Below are positions 9,972 through 21,345 of a stretch of DNA of 64,000 bases, one piece after another; the first letter of the stretch is position 1, and every line of letters begins with the position of its first letter. The notes below the pieces were generated by a model that saw nothing but the letters and a program-made list of their open reading frames with translations, was not told the origin of the DNA and did no database searches. The stretch lies in contig OX326960.1 in NCBI GenBank assembly GCA_946800325.1, positions 33,013,629-33,077,628 of the forward strand, in the 5' to 3' direction. The stretch is from Luzula sylvatica (Eukaryota; Streptophyta; Magnoliopsida; Poales; Juncaceae). Position numbers and translations under genes: made by a program.

Positions 9972-12650
9972 TTATGTATATTTCTAAATAAATTGCTCTT
10001 TTTTCATTGTGCCACGTCGCCAGATACATTCTCATCCCTCTGATTCGATTTGAATGGTTGGATTTGCTTCAAAGTTTAATGAACCTGGTTCGTGTGCACC
10101 TATTAACAAATACATATTTTTAATACTGGTCCACCGTGCCCCGTGTTCATTTAAATTTTTCCACGAAAATTACACATAATATATACCCATTTCTTCTCTC
10201 TCTGTTCATTTTTTTTCCAGCCCGTCGGCTCGCTCTTGCGAGAGCCATACCCATGGCGAATCTAGGGTTTTGCGAATTCTGGCGAGAGAGAAAGGAGAGG
10301 GGGGTACTGGCCGTCGCCGATGAGGTGATTTCACTACATTTTTGTTGAGGTGTTTTGCGAATCTAGGGTTTTGCGAATTCTTACAAACCGGCTGGATCTC
10401 CTCTGTGTTCGTCGTTTTACGAGTCTTGCTTCGTCTACATTGTTGTTGAGGTGATTTCACTATCTTGCAAGTAATTTCAGTTTTTTTTCTCTTCTCAGTT
10501 TTAGGGTTTAAGGTGCTTGATGCATTATTAATGATAGTTCTTGCTGAAATTCAAGCATTCCAGCTTGATAGTCACTCTTTCTCAAATAATTTTGCTATTT
10601 TTGGCCCAATTATCAATTTTTTCCCTCAATTTCAAGGTTCAAATTGTTCCTTCACTGATTCTTTGTTCTTTGATGTCTGATTTCTACTATTTGTTCTCCA
10701 ATTCAGGATTCGTCGTGATTGGTATGCGTTATTAATGATACCTCTTACTTAAATTCATGCTTTACAATTTGGTAATCACTTTTTCTAAAATAATTTCGCT
10801 GTTTGTTGTCCAATTATCATTTTTTTTTCTCAATTCCAAGGCTCATATTGTTCCTTGACTGTTTATTTGTCGTTTGATGTCTGACTTATGCTCTTTGTTA
10901 TCGAATTCGGGGTTTGTGGTGCTTGGTGCTTCGCTGATGGCAATTATTCAGGAATTTTGAGTTGTCCAGCTTGATTCTCATCATTCTCGACAGGTATTTG
11001 ATGTTTTATTTTTTTTGGGTGTCTATTTCTCCAATTAGGGTTTCGATTCTCGCATTTCATGTGGTTTTTAATTTTTTACAGTTTTTTCGTGTCATTTTTT
11101 TGCGATTAGGGTCTCCATTTGCTACAACTGAACAAGAACGCGTTTTCACGTGCTGCAATTGAACAAGAACGAGCACTGTAGGGTTATTTTGGCAATTTAA
11201 GACAGGTATTTGATGTTTTTTATTGTTTTTGTGTCAATTTCTCCGATTAGGGTTTCAATTATCGCATTTCATGTGGTTTTTAATTTTTTAAGTTTTTTTT
11301 GGTGTTCATTTCTGCGATTAGGGTCTCCATTTGCCGCAACTGAACAAGAACGACCACTCACCAGGCATAATAGCCCCTCCTCTCTCTCTCCTCATTTTTC
11401 CTGTGCGCTCGATGAAATTTAGCGGAGATGAAAAAGGGGCGACTTAGGGTTTCCTTCTTTCGTTTTCTTTACTTCGACATAGAAATTTGGTTCGACGAAG
11501 AAAAGAATAAGAGGAAAGCACTCCGCGACAGAAAAGGAACCCTAGCCCTGACCGGAGCTCTTCGACGGAAAAAAGAAAAAAGAGTAAAGCACGCCGAGGC
11601 AGAGAAGACAATATCGCGAGGCAAAGCGGGCCAGGGAACTGGGTGAAACGAAATAGCAGGTGTTAATTTGATGTTGTTTTTCAATTTTTTCACTTTTTGG
11701 ATGTTAATTTAACCTATTAGGGTTTTGATTTTTCAGGGGTATATGTGGTATTATAAGATTTTCAAGGATATTTACGAAATTTTTTGGTTGTGCTTTTGCA
11801 GGTCCATAACAGGCCCCGTTGAAGATGAGGACCTTGATGTGCCGCTAAGCGTGGCACGTTGGGTTTGCCGTGCCAACACCCACTTCGAGCCTGCAAGGCG
11901 TGGCGGTACGGCATCGGTACCAATGTCGATGCCGATTTGAATTATGCAAAAAATGGGTACCTTCCTGGAAGAAAGCGAGAAATGCAAGAGTTAGATCGAC
12001 AGGTATGTATCTGTAATTATGTGACTAATTTATGATATGATCCCTGACAATTTTTATGCTCTAAATTATGCTATGATTTTTTTTTTAATATATTTTGTGC
12101 CTTTTTGGAGGGTGTATTAACTAAGCCTCTACTTTTTATTGTAGGAGATGTACCGTCATTCCTGCCTAGCGAGGGTAAATTTGAACATTCTGACTCTTCT
12201 TTTTTTCGATTTCCAAATAGGTACTTCGTGTTCTTTTTTTGTTTTAACATTTTGCAGGGGTATATATGGTATTGTTACTTTTTCAAGGATATTTATGATA
12301 TTTTTATTTCGCTTCCGCAGGTGGAGTACGGGCCGCATTGAATGTGGGGACCTTGATGCGTCACTAAGCACAATGAGTTGGATTTGTCGCATCAGCATGA
12401 ACTTGAGTCTGCAAAGGCGTCGCTGCAGCACTGGTCCCTCTCCGTTCAAAGAGGTAATTTTTGAAAATTACATTCATGCACTTCTAAGTGTGTAAAATAG
12501 ATACAAATTGATTTCTCTCCTTCATCAATTCAGATTCATTTTTAATGATGTTGCTTAGTTATGTTATTTTCTCTCTTTTTTTAATGCAGGGATATTTTTG
12601 ACATTTTCCTAATCTTCAAATATGTAAGGATATATCGTCATTTTTATTTT
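9972..12650 (+). pseudogene. Gene-like locus, probably decayed or captured; product not recognised
   Basis: From ~10,140 the sequence looks like a plant promoter and 5' leader (pyrimidine-rich tract, CTAGGGTTTTGCGAATT twice), then intron-like and exon-like pieces without a long frame. Two exon-like stretches, 11,803-11,937 and 12,323-12,452, are related copies preceded by related intron ends (GGGTATAT...TTTTCAAGGATATTTA...GCAG). In parallel frames they read DEDLDVPLSVARWVCRAN and CGDLDASLSTMSWICRIS. Another piece, 11,938-12,001, ends in PGRKREMQELDRQ before a GTATGT donor. I do not recognise the family. It may be a non-coding gene or captured fragments. Confidence 0.4.
10480..11380 (+). repeat. 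Two nested local duplications
   Basis: Unit A (about 10,520-10,700: GATAGTTCTTGCTGAAATTC, then CCAATTATCA and TTGTTCCTTCACTG) recurs diverged at about 10,735-10,890. Unit B (about 10,993-11,165: ACAGGTATTTGATGTTTT, then CGCATTTCATGTGGTTTTTA and AACTGAACAAGAACG) recurs at about 11,203-11,352. The copies are arranged head to tail. Confidence 0.65.
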
Positions 12651-12666
12651 TTCAGACATTTTTGTT

Positions 12667-12870
12667 GTCATCACCTCATCATTATTATCATCATGATCAT
12701 AACATATCATCATCATCATCATTATCTCCCCATCATCATAACATATTATCATCATCATCATCTCAACATAATCATCATAATCATAACATATCATCATATC
12801 ATCATCATCGTCATCTCATCACATTATCATCATGATCATAACATATCATCATATCATCATTATCATCGAA
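12667..12870. repeat. ATC/CATCAT microsatellite-rich tract
   Basis: Interrupted runs of ATC triplets mixed with TCATAACATATCATC units. Low-complexity frames on both strands are artefacts of it. Confidence 0.85.
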
Positions 12871-13942
12871 AACAAGCACCATTTACCTGATTTGTATCCC
12901 GTGATTATAACTTATCTACGAAACAATATCAAGACTTACAAAGCTTAAGTGGACATTTTTATTCAATAATAATGACATGAAAAAAGAATTCAAGTTTTTT
13001 GACTTCGTCAGCAATAACACCATGCTTTCAAAATACCAATGTACCTGAAAGTTTTTTCCTCGACAATCAATACAATCCATGTTATCCCATCCTGTGCAAT
13101 ATATACAAAGTTCTATGTTCATTTGATTTATATCGTGATAATGTTATGAAGAAATAAAAAAGATATCGCAAAGTCAAACAATGTATATGATAATTTAGAT
13201 CAATGTATTTGATAATTTAGATATCGCGAAATCAACAAAAAATTCATGTAATTGCACAATGTGTTAAAAACTCATTTTACAAAACTAAAAAATATCAAGT
13301 TAGCAAATGTAAGATTATTCACTGATCAATAACAATAAAAAGACATGCTTATTTATATTCTCATGACTGCAAATTGTTAAGTACGATTTCACATTTGAAA
13401 ACGGATTGTTGTGTTGTCTGTGATGTAGAAAAAAACATATTAATAAATTATAGTGCGAAAAGAATAACAATATTAGCGAACGTCATTGACATTACTGATT
13501 TTAACAATTCTAAGTAACATGAATAACTTTTTTTATGTAATGTATAGATCAATCTCAATCGAATACATACATGAAATAGAGACGTATATACAAATATATA
13601 CACGAAATAATTGCGAAACGCGAACATGAAATACAAGTACAAAGCACGGACACAAGTAAAAAATTTGGGTTTTTTGTCCATTGTTAATTTTGTTGCTTGA
13701 AATACATATAAAATAAAACTCCTTTGCAATGACTTGATATTCTTTTCGAAAATATGTGTTTGTTTAACATTGCATATTAAATGACAATTCGAGAAAAAAA
13801 TTATGCAGCGATAAAAGTTAAACAAGAAGAACAATCAAAATCAATCAATATGATTCATAACTATAATATATTTCCATAATGATTAATGACTTTTATATCT
13901 TTTCCAGCAAATTAAATTTCAAAAAAGAAAATACGAATATAA
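12871..13942. other. AT-rich host sequence interrupted by the Copia element
   Basis: No gene recognised. The last five bases, 13938-13942 (TATAA), are the left target duplication of the Copia insertion. Before that insertion this segment was continuous with the sequence after 18,020. Confidence 0.5.
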
Positions 13943-15330
13943 TGTTGTTTAATTTGGACCTAGAGGGGGGTGAATAGGAAGTCCTAAGGTCCAATTCTAG
14001 CGGTAATGGATACAATTACAATTTTGTGCGGAAGCGTAAATAAATTAGAGAAAGAAATACAATACCGAAACAAATAACACACGATATTTGTTTACGGAGT
14101 TCGGTAGGTGGTTGGTTTGTAGCTTTAACTCACCGGCTACTTGCTCAATCGACCGACTCGATTGATTGCAAGTACCTACGTCTCCGGGGTTCCCTTGCGC
14201 CTTTTCGGCTTTCGATTGAATACCCAACTAAAATAATTACAAGGTTTGCCTTGATCGATTTACACGAATTTATCGATCAATGACGGGCTTTACAATTAGT
14301 AACTAGTCTATTACAATTTACTACTAACGAACTAGTCGTGATCGGTCACGCAAGTTGGGAATCGTTGAGTAGTGGATTTGAAAGTGGATCTAATAATCCC
14401 TAATATGGTTTGGAAATATGAGCTCAAGGTTTTGGCTTAGTTTCTCTCTTTTTATTTGTGAAAGAGTTTTATTTTTGAAAGCTTTTAGAGAGTAGAGATG
14501 AGTGAGTTCTATTTATATCACTCATAGAAACAACTCATCCTGTGTAAAAATTACATAGTTCGTTCGAACGCACTGTTATGTTCGTTCGAACTAACTGCAA
14601 TTTGAACTAGCCGTTTCAAAGGAATTTTTCATAAACACGATGGGTTCGTTCGAACGGAATCAGTGGTTCGTTCGAACGGACATGGATTAGTTCATAGTTC
14701 GTTCTATGAATCTTGAACGAACCATGAAGGTTCGTTCGAACGAATATTAATTGTGTCTAGTTTTGTCTATTTTCTCACAATACCAGATCTTGGTTCGTTC
14801 GAACGAACATTATTATTCGTTCGAACGAACTTGGAGTGATTCACGGTTCGTTCTATGAGTCTTGAACGAACCATGAAGGTTCGTTCGAACGAACAGATTA
14901 GTTCGTTCGAACGAATATTTATTGTGTCTAGTATTGTCTATTTTCTCACAATATCAGATCTTGGTTCGTTCGAACGCACTGTGTTGTTCGTTCGAACGAA
15001 CCATAATCTGGTATGGTGATTTTCCATTTTCCATTTCATCGTGTTTCGAATTTATCTTTTGATCTTGATATTAATAATTCCAAAGACAAGTTTAGGGATA
15101 CCTATTGGATATTTGAGGTGATGATTTGATATCCCAACTTGCGGAATCTTCACTGTGATCTTCGACATCTGGATTCCTTATTTCCTTTGATCGTCCGTGT
15201 GCGTCTTGCTTCATCTTTTGATCTTTTTGCGGGCTTCGTCTTTTATCTCTATAATTGTCACTTACACAAATTGATTAGTAGTATCGACATTATTTTGAGA
15301 TAATCAAACCCTAGGAAATTTGAACCAACA
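13943..15330 (-). repeat. 3' LTR of the Copia element (1,388 bp)
   Basis: On the minus strand it begins TGTTGGTTC at 15330, next to a polypurine tract, and ends CAACA at 13943, next to the target duplication. It contains CACCCCCCTCTAGG near its end, a phrase common in plant Copia LTRs. Its middle holds the palindrome array at 14,559-15,000. Confidence 0.85.
14559..15000. repeat. Array of paired TTCGTTCGAACGAA palindromes inside the LTR
   Basis: The palindrome core TTCGTTCGAAC starts at 14559, 14581, 14645, 14667, 14731, 14794, 14816, 14880, 14902, 14965 and 14987. Ten of the eleven form five pairs, each exactly 22 bp start to start; 14731 is single. Part of the array is a diverged tandem duplication (GTTCTATGA(A/G)TCTTGAACGAA at ~14,700 and ~14,847). 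Confidence 0.9.
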
Positions 15331-16074
15331 AACTCCCCCTTTTGATTCATTTCAAAATAATGTCGATTTGGAGAGTTGAATCGATTACCGAGCAACTTTC
15401 CATATAGTTTTCTCTTCTCCCCCTTTTTGAAAGGATCAAAAGGGAGCCGAGCTTATCTTCACGGAAAGCTCCCCCTCCACACAAGCTCCCCCTAAATTCT
15501 TGCATTTCGCAATTTTTAGGCTTGTACATAGATGAATTTTCGCAAGTTTTTTAAATTAGTTTTGATGTGTGAGTTTTTGCATAATCATGAGATTTTATGC
15601 ATAATCATGACAGGTATTACTTATGACATGTATGTGTGAATTATGAAAAATCTCTTGCGAAATTCACAATACTCCAACGTTTATATGACTGATTTATGCT
15701 TGAATTATTTAAATAGCGATCATACCTTGCTCGTGCCATGGACCCGAGATCCATGTTTACGAGTGAGATGTCTTGATTAATTTCTCTATCCTCTTTTTAC
15801 TCTACTATAGATTTCGAATTTTTCGCTTAAAATGAGCTATCCAATTTTCTCTTCGTTCTTGTGTACCTTCATTGAAGCAAAATACCTTTCTTGGCCTTTT
15901 GTAAGTGCATGGATAATTATAGTATCAAACCGTAAATATTTGACCTTTAACACTTATGATCAAGACATTTGTATCGACTAAACCTGAATTTAGTGATGCG
16001 AATTCTTGTTTTAGCACTCCCCCACAAATTGTGGCCAATTTTAAATATGGATGAGGGAGTGCGAAAACATGACT
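15331..16074 (-). other. Copia 3' untranslated region with several polypurine tracts
   Basis: Read on the minus strand this follows gag and ends at AAAAGGGGGAGTT (15331-15343), the polypurine tract primer for plus-strand synthesis. Further AGGGGGAG-type tracts occur at about 15,415-15,495. No reading frame. In a complete element pol would lie between gag and this region. Confidence 0.7.
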
Positions 16075-17973
16075 TTAAGTAACTTTCGGACACACCCCAT
16101 TTGAGGTGGACGTGCTAGCCAAGTTTCGATCTTTTCGAAGCCACAACCAATTAGAATTTGGTTGCGGTGTTCGAAGTGGACAACCCGTTGAAATATGTCC
16201 CATATTGCAATAGTTGCAAAATGCGCGAGTCGGTTTATTTATGTTTTCCGAACTCTTGACACAGTGAGAATGGAAGTGGTTCGAGTAATCTTTCGGTTGA
16301 GTTATCGGCTTTGTCGACTTAGCACAATTATTACTTGATTTGTTAAATCGTTGTGTGCTTGTGAAATGTTTGGGAGTACGTTTTTGGTTATTAGCGACAT
16401 GTGGTGAACTCACCTTATAGAAGTAACCATTTGATCCCCGTTTGTATAAACATTCGGTTTGTCCCGTATGGTTATCTCTAAAGTAAGAGTGAGGTGCATA
16501 ATGATTAACCCCATTATAGTTTCTAACATTTTTAGGTTGGTTAACTTTAGCACTTTTACCCTTATTGGAATCGCGGTACATAAAAGCATTTCCGCGATTC
16601 GTATTAGCATTGTACTCCCGTTTTCCTTTTTGATCTTGAGATTTTGAAGACACGGGTTTATGACCGTTAGTCTTCTTAAATCCTAGACCCGTCTTATCAT
16701 TGGGATTTTGTCCCTCCAAGACTTTGTCCAATGAAGGAGTGCAAGGTGTAAGTGATACACATGCGCTCTTCAAAGACTCATTCACAAATTTTAAATTTTG
16801 GATTTCGACTTTTAGAGTGGAAATCTCGCTTTTTAAGGCTTGACATTCACATTTTGAAAATCCGTTAAATTCGGTTAATTGTGCTTTGTGCAATTTTACC
16901 GACAATTCAAGAGAAGATACCTTAGCCGTGAGATTTTGAATCGTGCTCTCTTTTTCAATTTCACTTTGTCGAAGTCGATTGACTTCTCACATTAGACTCG
17001 TGTGGGAGTCAAATTCTAACTCAATTTCCGATTCATCGGATGAGCTAGAATCTTCCTTTCTCGAAATTGATTTAAATTTAGAGTTTAGTTGTACCTCATG
17101 ACCGGAATCATGTGAAGCGTCGATGTCGGAGATATGTGGAATGACTTGAGGAGGTGCGACACTCGGAATTTCAATTTCTTGTGGTTTCGATTGTGAAACT
17201 CGTTGAAGGATTAAAGCTTGAATGGCCCGTTCAACCACATCGTCATTTGGAGAGTCGATTTGCGCCATTAATGTCACATTGGCGATTTTATGCTTGAGAT
17301 TGCACTCCGAGTCGGAGAATGTGCTTGAGCACTCCGAATCTCCCCATGGATCCGACTCGACAATTAAGGCCTTCGTTTTACCTACATTTCTTACCTTCTT
17401 TTTGCCTTTGTCGGTTAGGGCTTTATCCTCATATCTTCGTTCGCGTCTCAAATCCGTTCTTTTCCAACCTTTTGGATTGTCTTCGCGGTTGTTCCAAGGT
17501 GCGTGTTCGGGGTGTATCGTCCAACACGCGTCGGTTATGTGACCAATTTTCTTGCACTCGAAACACAACGGTTTCAAGCGTTGGCGCTTTCGGTCATCGT
17601 TGAATTTGCGTTCTTGGTCCTTCAAATCCTCGTGTCTCCTTACCAACAATGACATCTCGTTTTCGTGTTCGTTCGTGTCGATAACGAGGTTGGCTTGATG
17701 TTCGGAATATGAGGTGCTCGCTATGTTGTTGCTTTGTTGGTTCATGCGTGCCTCGAAATTTCGGAGATAACTTACGAGAATTTCCGGAGTGATGTCTTGG
17801 GTAGCCATCATGGTTTCCAAGGCGACGAGGAGCGTTTCCCAACTTGACGGCATAGCTCGAATAAGCTTACCTACGACTCGAGAATTCGTTAGTGTCTCTC
17901 CTAGAGCGATGAATCCGTTTTTGATATGCGTCATTCGTGAGTACATATCATCTACGGATTCATTCTCGATCAT
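16075..17973 (-). pseudogene. Copia gag, 5'-truncated, one in-frame stop
   Basis: A single frame runs from 17973 to 16075 and is broken only by TGA at 16987-16989; the codon there was probably CGA. The first part (from MIENESVDDMYSRMTHI) is the UBN2-type gag core, starting in mid-domain because the N-terminus was deleted. It carries a zinc knuckle CFECKKIGHITDAC (CX2CX4HX4C). The second part is a Ser/Asn-rich stretch with a second knuckle-like motif CNYCNMGHISTGC that is one residue short (CX2CX3HX4C). Gag packages element RNA in cytoplasmic particles. Without pol the element could move only with enzymes from a relative, and the stop and missing 5' LTR make it dead. Confidence 0.88.
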
Positions 17974-17982
17974 TCGAAAACA

Positions 17983-18015
17983 AGATAATCAAACCCTAGG
18001 AAATTTGAACCAACA
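17983..18015 (-). repeat. 33-bp remnant of the Copia 5' LTR
   Basis: Identical to 15298-15330 (AGATAATCAAACCCTAGGAA onward, ending CAACA). It abuts TATAA at 18016-18020. The junction at ~17,982 joins it directly to mid-gag. Confidence 0.88.
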
Positions 18016-18020
18016 TATAA

Positions 18021-19954
18021 GTAGCGGTAAATCCATTGACATGAAAACAAGATACGAAATCAATTACAAACGCAATTACGAGTACACAAATGAGAACATA
18101 AAACACATTAGAAGCAAAACCTAAAAGAAATGCGAAACACAAAATATTAATACATCCAAAAAATATAAACGTGAATACAATGCCAATATGAACTATCCAT
18201 ATTGATTAAATAAATGCACGAGTGTGTATACGAGAGTGTTTGTGAAAAAAAAACATGAGACACAATTCAACAATACAGACACAAGTTCAAAATAAAAAAA
18301 AATAAAGCACAAATATGGATATGGAGATAAACCCTAATAGATTTATTGACTACGGAGTACAAATGAAGAACCCTCACAAAAAAAATGAATACATATACGA
18401 AATAAAAAAAATCATACACAACTATGAGTGCAAAAACAAACACGATTTGATTTATGAACTACAGAGTGCAAATGACGAATCACTACGACTATCAATCTTA
18501 GTTCAGGGATGACAATAGATTGAGCGAAACACAAGCATAAGTATACAGAAATACACGAATAAATATACATCGATGAAATAAAGATCAAGGTATAAATATG
18601 AAATACAATCGCAAAATACAAGCATGAATTAGGCATACAAACACGAAATGACATTCCAAACCCTAAAGATGCAAAGCTAAACATTATTGAAGCCTAAACA
18701 ATAAAATATCATCATCACGATCTCATGGTTATTAATACAAACTATGCATTGCAATTACAAAAACAAAATACAATTAGACAGAAGAGTGTAAACACAAAAC
18801 ACGCAGACAAAATCGAAAATAGAAAAAAGTATAACAAAATGAGAAGAAATACAATCATGAAATACAAAGTCCAAATACGAATAAAAGTATAAATATGGTG
18901 ACAAGCACGGATATGTTTATGAAACACGAACTAAAAATCACGAACCAATGCAAATATCAATCAAAATGGAGATATAAATATACGCAAAAAATGTAAATAC
19001 GCACACATAAATAAAACCGAAAATAAGAATCGGTGCAAAATACAATCGTGAAACATAAATATGAATTATATACATAAACACAAAATGACATACTAAACTC
19101 GAAAGTCAATAAGCTCAACGTTGTAAACGAGATGCCAAAGCCTAAATAATAATAAAGCAGCATCATCATCATCATCATCATCATCATCATTGTGCCGATG
19201 ATGTAAAATATAAACACATTCTACATCAATGACTGTTTGAATTGTTCAAGATAGCCGGCTCTTGATCAATTCATACGGTTATTGATGTAAAATTTATAAA
19301 AAATAATAATTTACTGAGGCAAAAAAAATCATACTGAGACGTTTTATACTTCGATTTTTTTTGTTGTTGCTTTCTATGCTTTTGATTCGTTATTTTATCA
19401 AAATTAAAGTAATTTAAACTTGAGGTTGTTTTGATTCTTACATTTGTGATGTTACTAAAAATTATCTAATTATATGTGTTGTTTTATTGTAAAATATTCC
19501 TAATTTACATATCATGTTCGTACATTTTGTGATTATTATCATTAAAAATTATGTAATATCATAAATGGTTTTGCTGTGAAATTTTCACAGTAAATTGTAT
19601 AAATTTTTAATTATTTAATTAATTAGAACTTTATATTGTTGTAATTCTTTTGTTTCTTTTATTATTAAAATTAATATATTGTTGTTTGTTTCTTAGTTAC
19701 CAAATAATAATGTTATGTTTATTGTATTCCTATCTGATGTATTCGATATATATTCATAATTTGTTGATATCATACGGGCAACCAGTATGTATGATATATT
19801 TATTTACATTCGAGAAATTATGCTGAATTGCAACATTAAATACGAAATAAAATACCACAAAAAAAAAATTAAAATTAATACATATAATTTTTTTTGTCTC
19901 AAACTCGAGAAGATTCGCGAAACTCGCGCGCGAATCCGCGCGGGTAAAAGCTAG
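18021..19954 (+). other. AT-rich repeat sequence ending in a Helitron-type 3' end
   Basis: A-rich sequence with many loose ACGAAATACAA / AAACACAAA phrases and an ATC run at 19,161-19,190. The block ends with CGCGCGAATCCGCGCG (a 6-bp stem hairpin, 19,928-19,943), GGTAAAAG and CTAG at 19,951-19,954 followed by T, a good Helitron tail. The matching head was not found; it may lie left of the Copia insertion, which would make the Copia element nested. No genes recognised. Confidence 0.5.
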
Positions 19955-20634
19955 TTCAAGATAAATCTATACAATTTCACACAATCATTCCATGCACAAT
20001 AGCAAATCTAACAAAAAAAAACAAAATTCAATTTGGACATACCACTAAAAATTGATGACATATTTACATATAGGTTTCTGAAATCTTACAGAAAAGTTCC
20101 TGAACGGTGTTGATACCTGCAATTTCGCCAGTATGGCTGTCGAAAATGCAAAAACAATTGCTACTTTAAAATGAAAACAATTTTAAAAAATAATAAAAAA
20201 ATATTATTTTTTTCTTTCGTCAGAAGGTTTGGCGAAGGTAGTTTAATTAACTTTTTCTTCAAGTTAACGTGCAAAAAATTATGATTAGACACTTTCGTCA
20301 GACTCTCTGACGAGATACTATCCTCTTTCGCCAGAGGGTTTGGCGAAAGGGCTATTTTGCAAATTGGAAAAAAACTAAGTATGTGTGCAAATTGGGCTTT
20401 TCAAATGGCTACGTGTCAAAAAAAATCAATTCCATTTTTATTCTGCACAATATCGAATTTACTAAATTATATTAATTCATCTGCCAAATCAGTACATAAT
20501 TTTTTTTCTTATCTTGATCTATAATTACAACAATGTGACATATACATGTCGAGGAACAAAAAATGTTGATATTAAGTTAAAAGTAATATAAACACAAGAA
20601 AAAGATAGGACATTTTTTTTAATACTAGCAATAG
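19955..20634. repeat. TTTCGCCAGA-rich repeat, relative of the 35.5-kb element
   Basis: Between ~20,110 and 20,430 it has (T)TTCGCCAGAGGGTTTGGCG and similar phrases, then GCAAATTGGGCTTTTCAAA and GTGTCAAAAAAA. The same phrases end the inverted-repeat element at 35,470-37,176. The left boundary is not clear. Confidence 0.55.
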
Positions 20635-20840
20635 CCCGCGCAACAATTGCGCGGGACTTCATACCCTTTTTTCATTTTTTTTGTATAATTTGTTTAAATA
20701 GAATTTGCGTGGGAACGTTTAAACTCAATTATATAATCATGATATGTTTGCAAATATATTAATGTCAATAAATGCATTATAATTAATTAAAATTCATGAA
20801 ATTTGTTATTATATATGCATTATAATTAATAAAGGTACAT
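20635..20840 (-). mobile_element. Helitron 3' end, minus strand
   Basis: Read on the minus strand it ends in CCCGCGCAATTGTTGCGCGGG-type hairpin (20,644-20,664) then CTATTGCTAG|T. Inward sequence (TTTGCAAACATATCATGATT, then TCTATTTAAA) matches the 3' domain of the Helitrons at 8.5, 25.0 and 42.1 kb. The 5' end to the right was not identified. Confidence 0.6.
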
Positions 20841-21073
20841 GAAATTAGTTCATCATTATAAATCCACACAAAATAAATAAAATATAACATGTTATAATTC
20901 AAACAAAATCAAAGTTTCAAAACAAATAAAAGAAAACCTTGATTAATACACATAAAAACAAAATATAGATTTAAAATGTTATTCGTTAACATACATTTTA
21001 AAAAAAATATAACACAACTCTAAATTATACCGTAAGAAATAAACAATTGAGCCATAGTTTTATACGGGGATAT

Positions 21074-21342
21074 GGAGCCCCAATAACACAAAAATAACAT
21101 CTTTGATGAAGCGGGAAGAAAGGATTAAGTAGGTTGATTAGTATTATTGATTGACTCAATTAACGATTTAATTGATCGTTTAATTGAATTGACACGTCAA
21201 TTAACATTTACTAATATTAACATATTATAAATTATTGATGTATTAATCAAACGCGCCAATTAACATTTAGTTGAGTCAATTAGAAATGCTGATCAATTCA
21301 CTTTGTCACCTCATCAAAGATATCGTAATGAGTTTGGGGAGC
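21074..21342. mobile_element. MITE, family with GGAGCCCCAA ends
   Basis: Left GGAGCCCCAATAAC...ATCTTTGATGA; the right end reverse complemented reads GCTCCCCAAACTCATTACGA, then ATCTTTGATGA. The centre has several GATTGA/TCAATTAA repeats that can pair. Ends resemble those of the MITE at 28,893-29,090. A flanking duplication was not clear. Confidence 0.55.
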
Positions 21343-21345
21343 AAT

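Larger units (their letters stand above)
13943..18015 (-). mobile_element. Copia LTR retrotransposon, gag only, with 5' LTR almost deleted
   Basis: The element lies on the minus strand and is flanked by TATAA on both sides (13938-13942 and 18016-18020), the 5-bp duplication expected of LTR elements. The 3' LTR is 13943-15330; the 5' LTR is reduced to 33 bp (17983-18015) that matches the LTR start TGTTGGTTCAAATTTCCTAG. Directly after that stub the sequence jumps into gag, so the rest of the 5' LTR, primer binding site and gag start are lost. After gag comes ~740 bp of non-coding sequence and the polypurine tract; protease, integrase and reverse transcriptase are absent. Gag features and repeated AGGGGGAG tracts suggest the SIRE/Maximus-like Copia lineage. 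Confidence 0.88.

Noticed and set aside
13448..13834. 128-codon minus-strand frame
   Set aside because: AT-rich sequence with Phe/Ile/Tyr-rich translation and no recognisable motif; probably chance.
14559..15000. CRISPR-like repeat array
   Set aside because: Short palindromes with irregular, similar spacers inside a plant LTR; no cas genes and a eukaryotic context.
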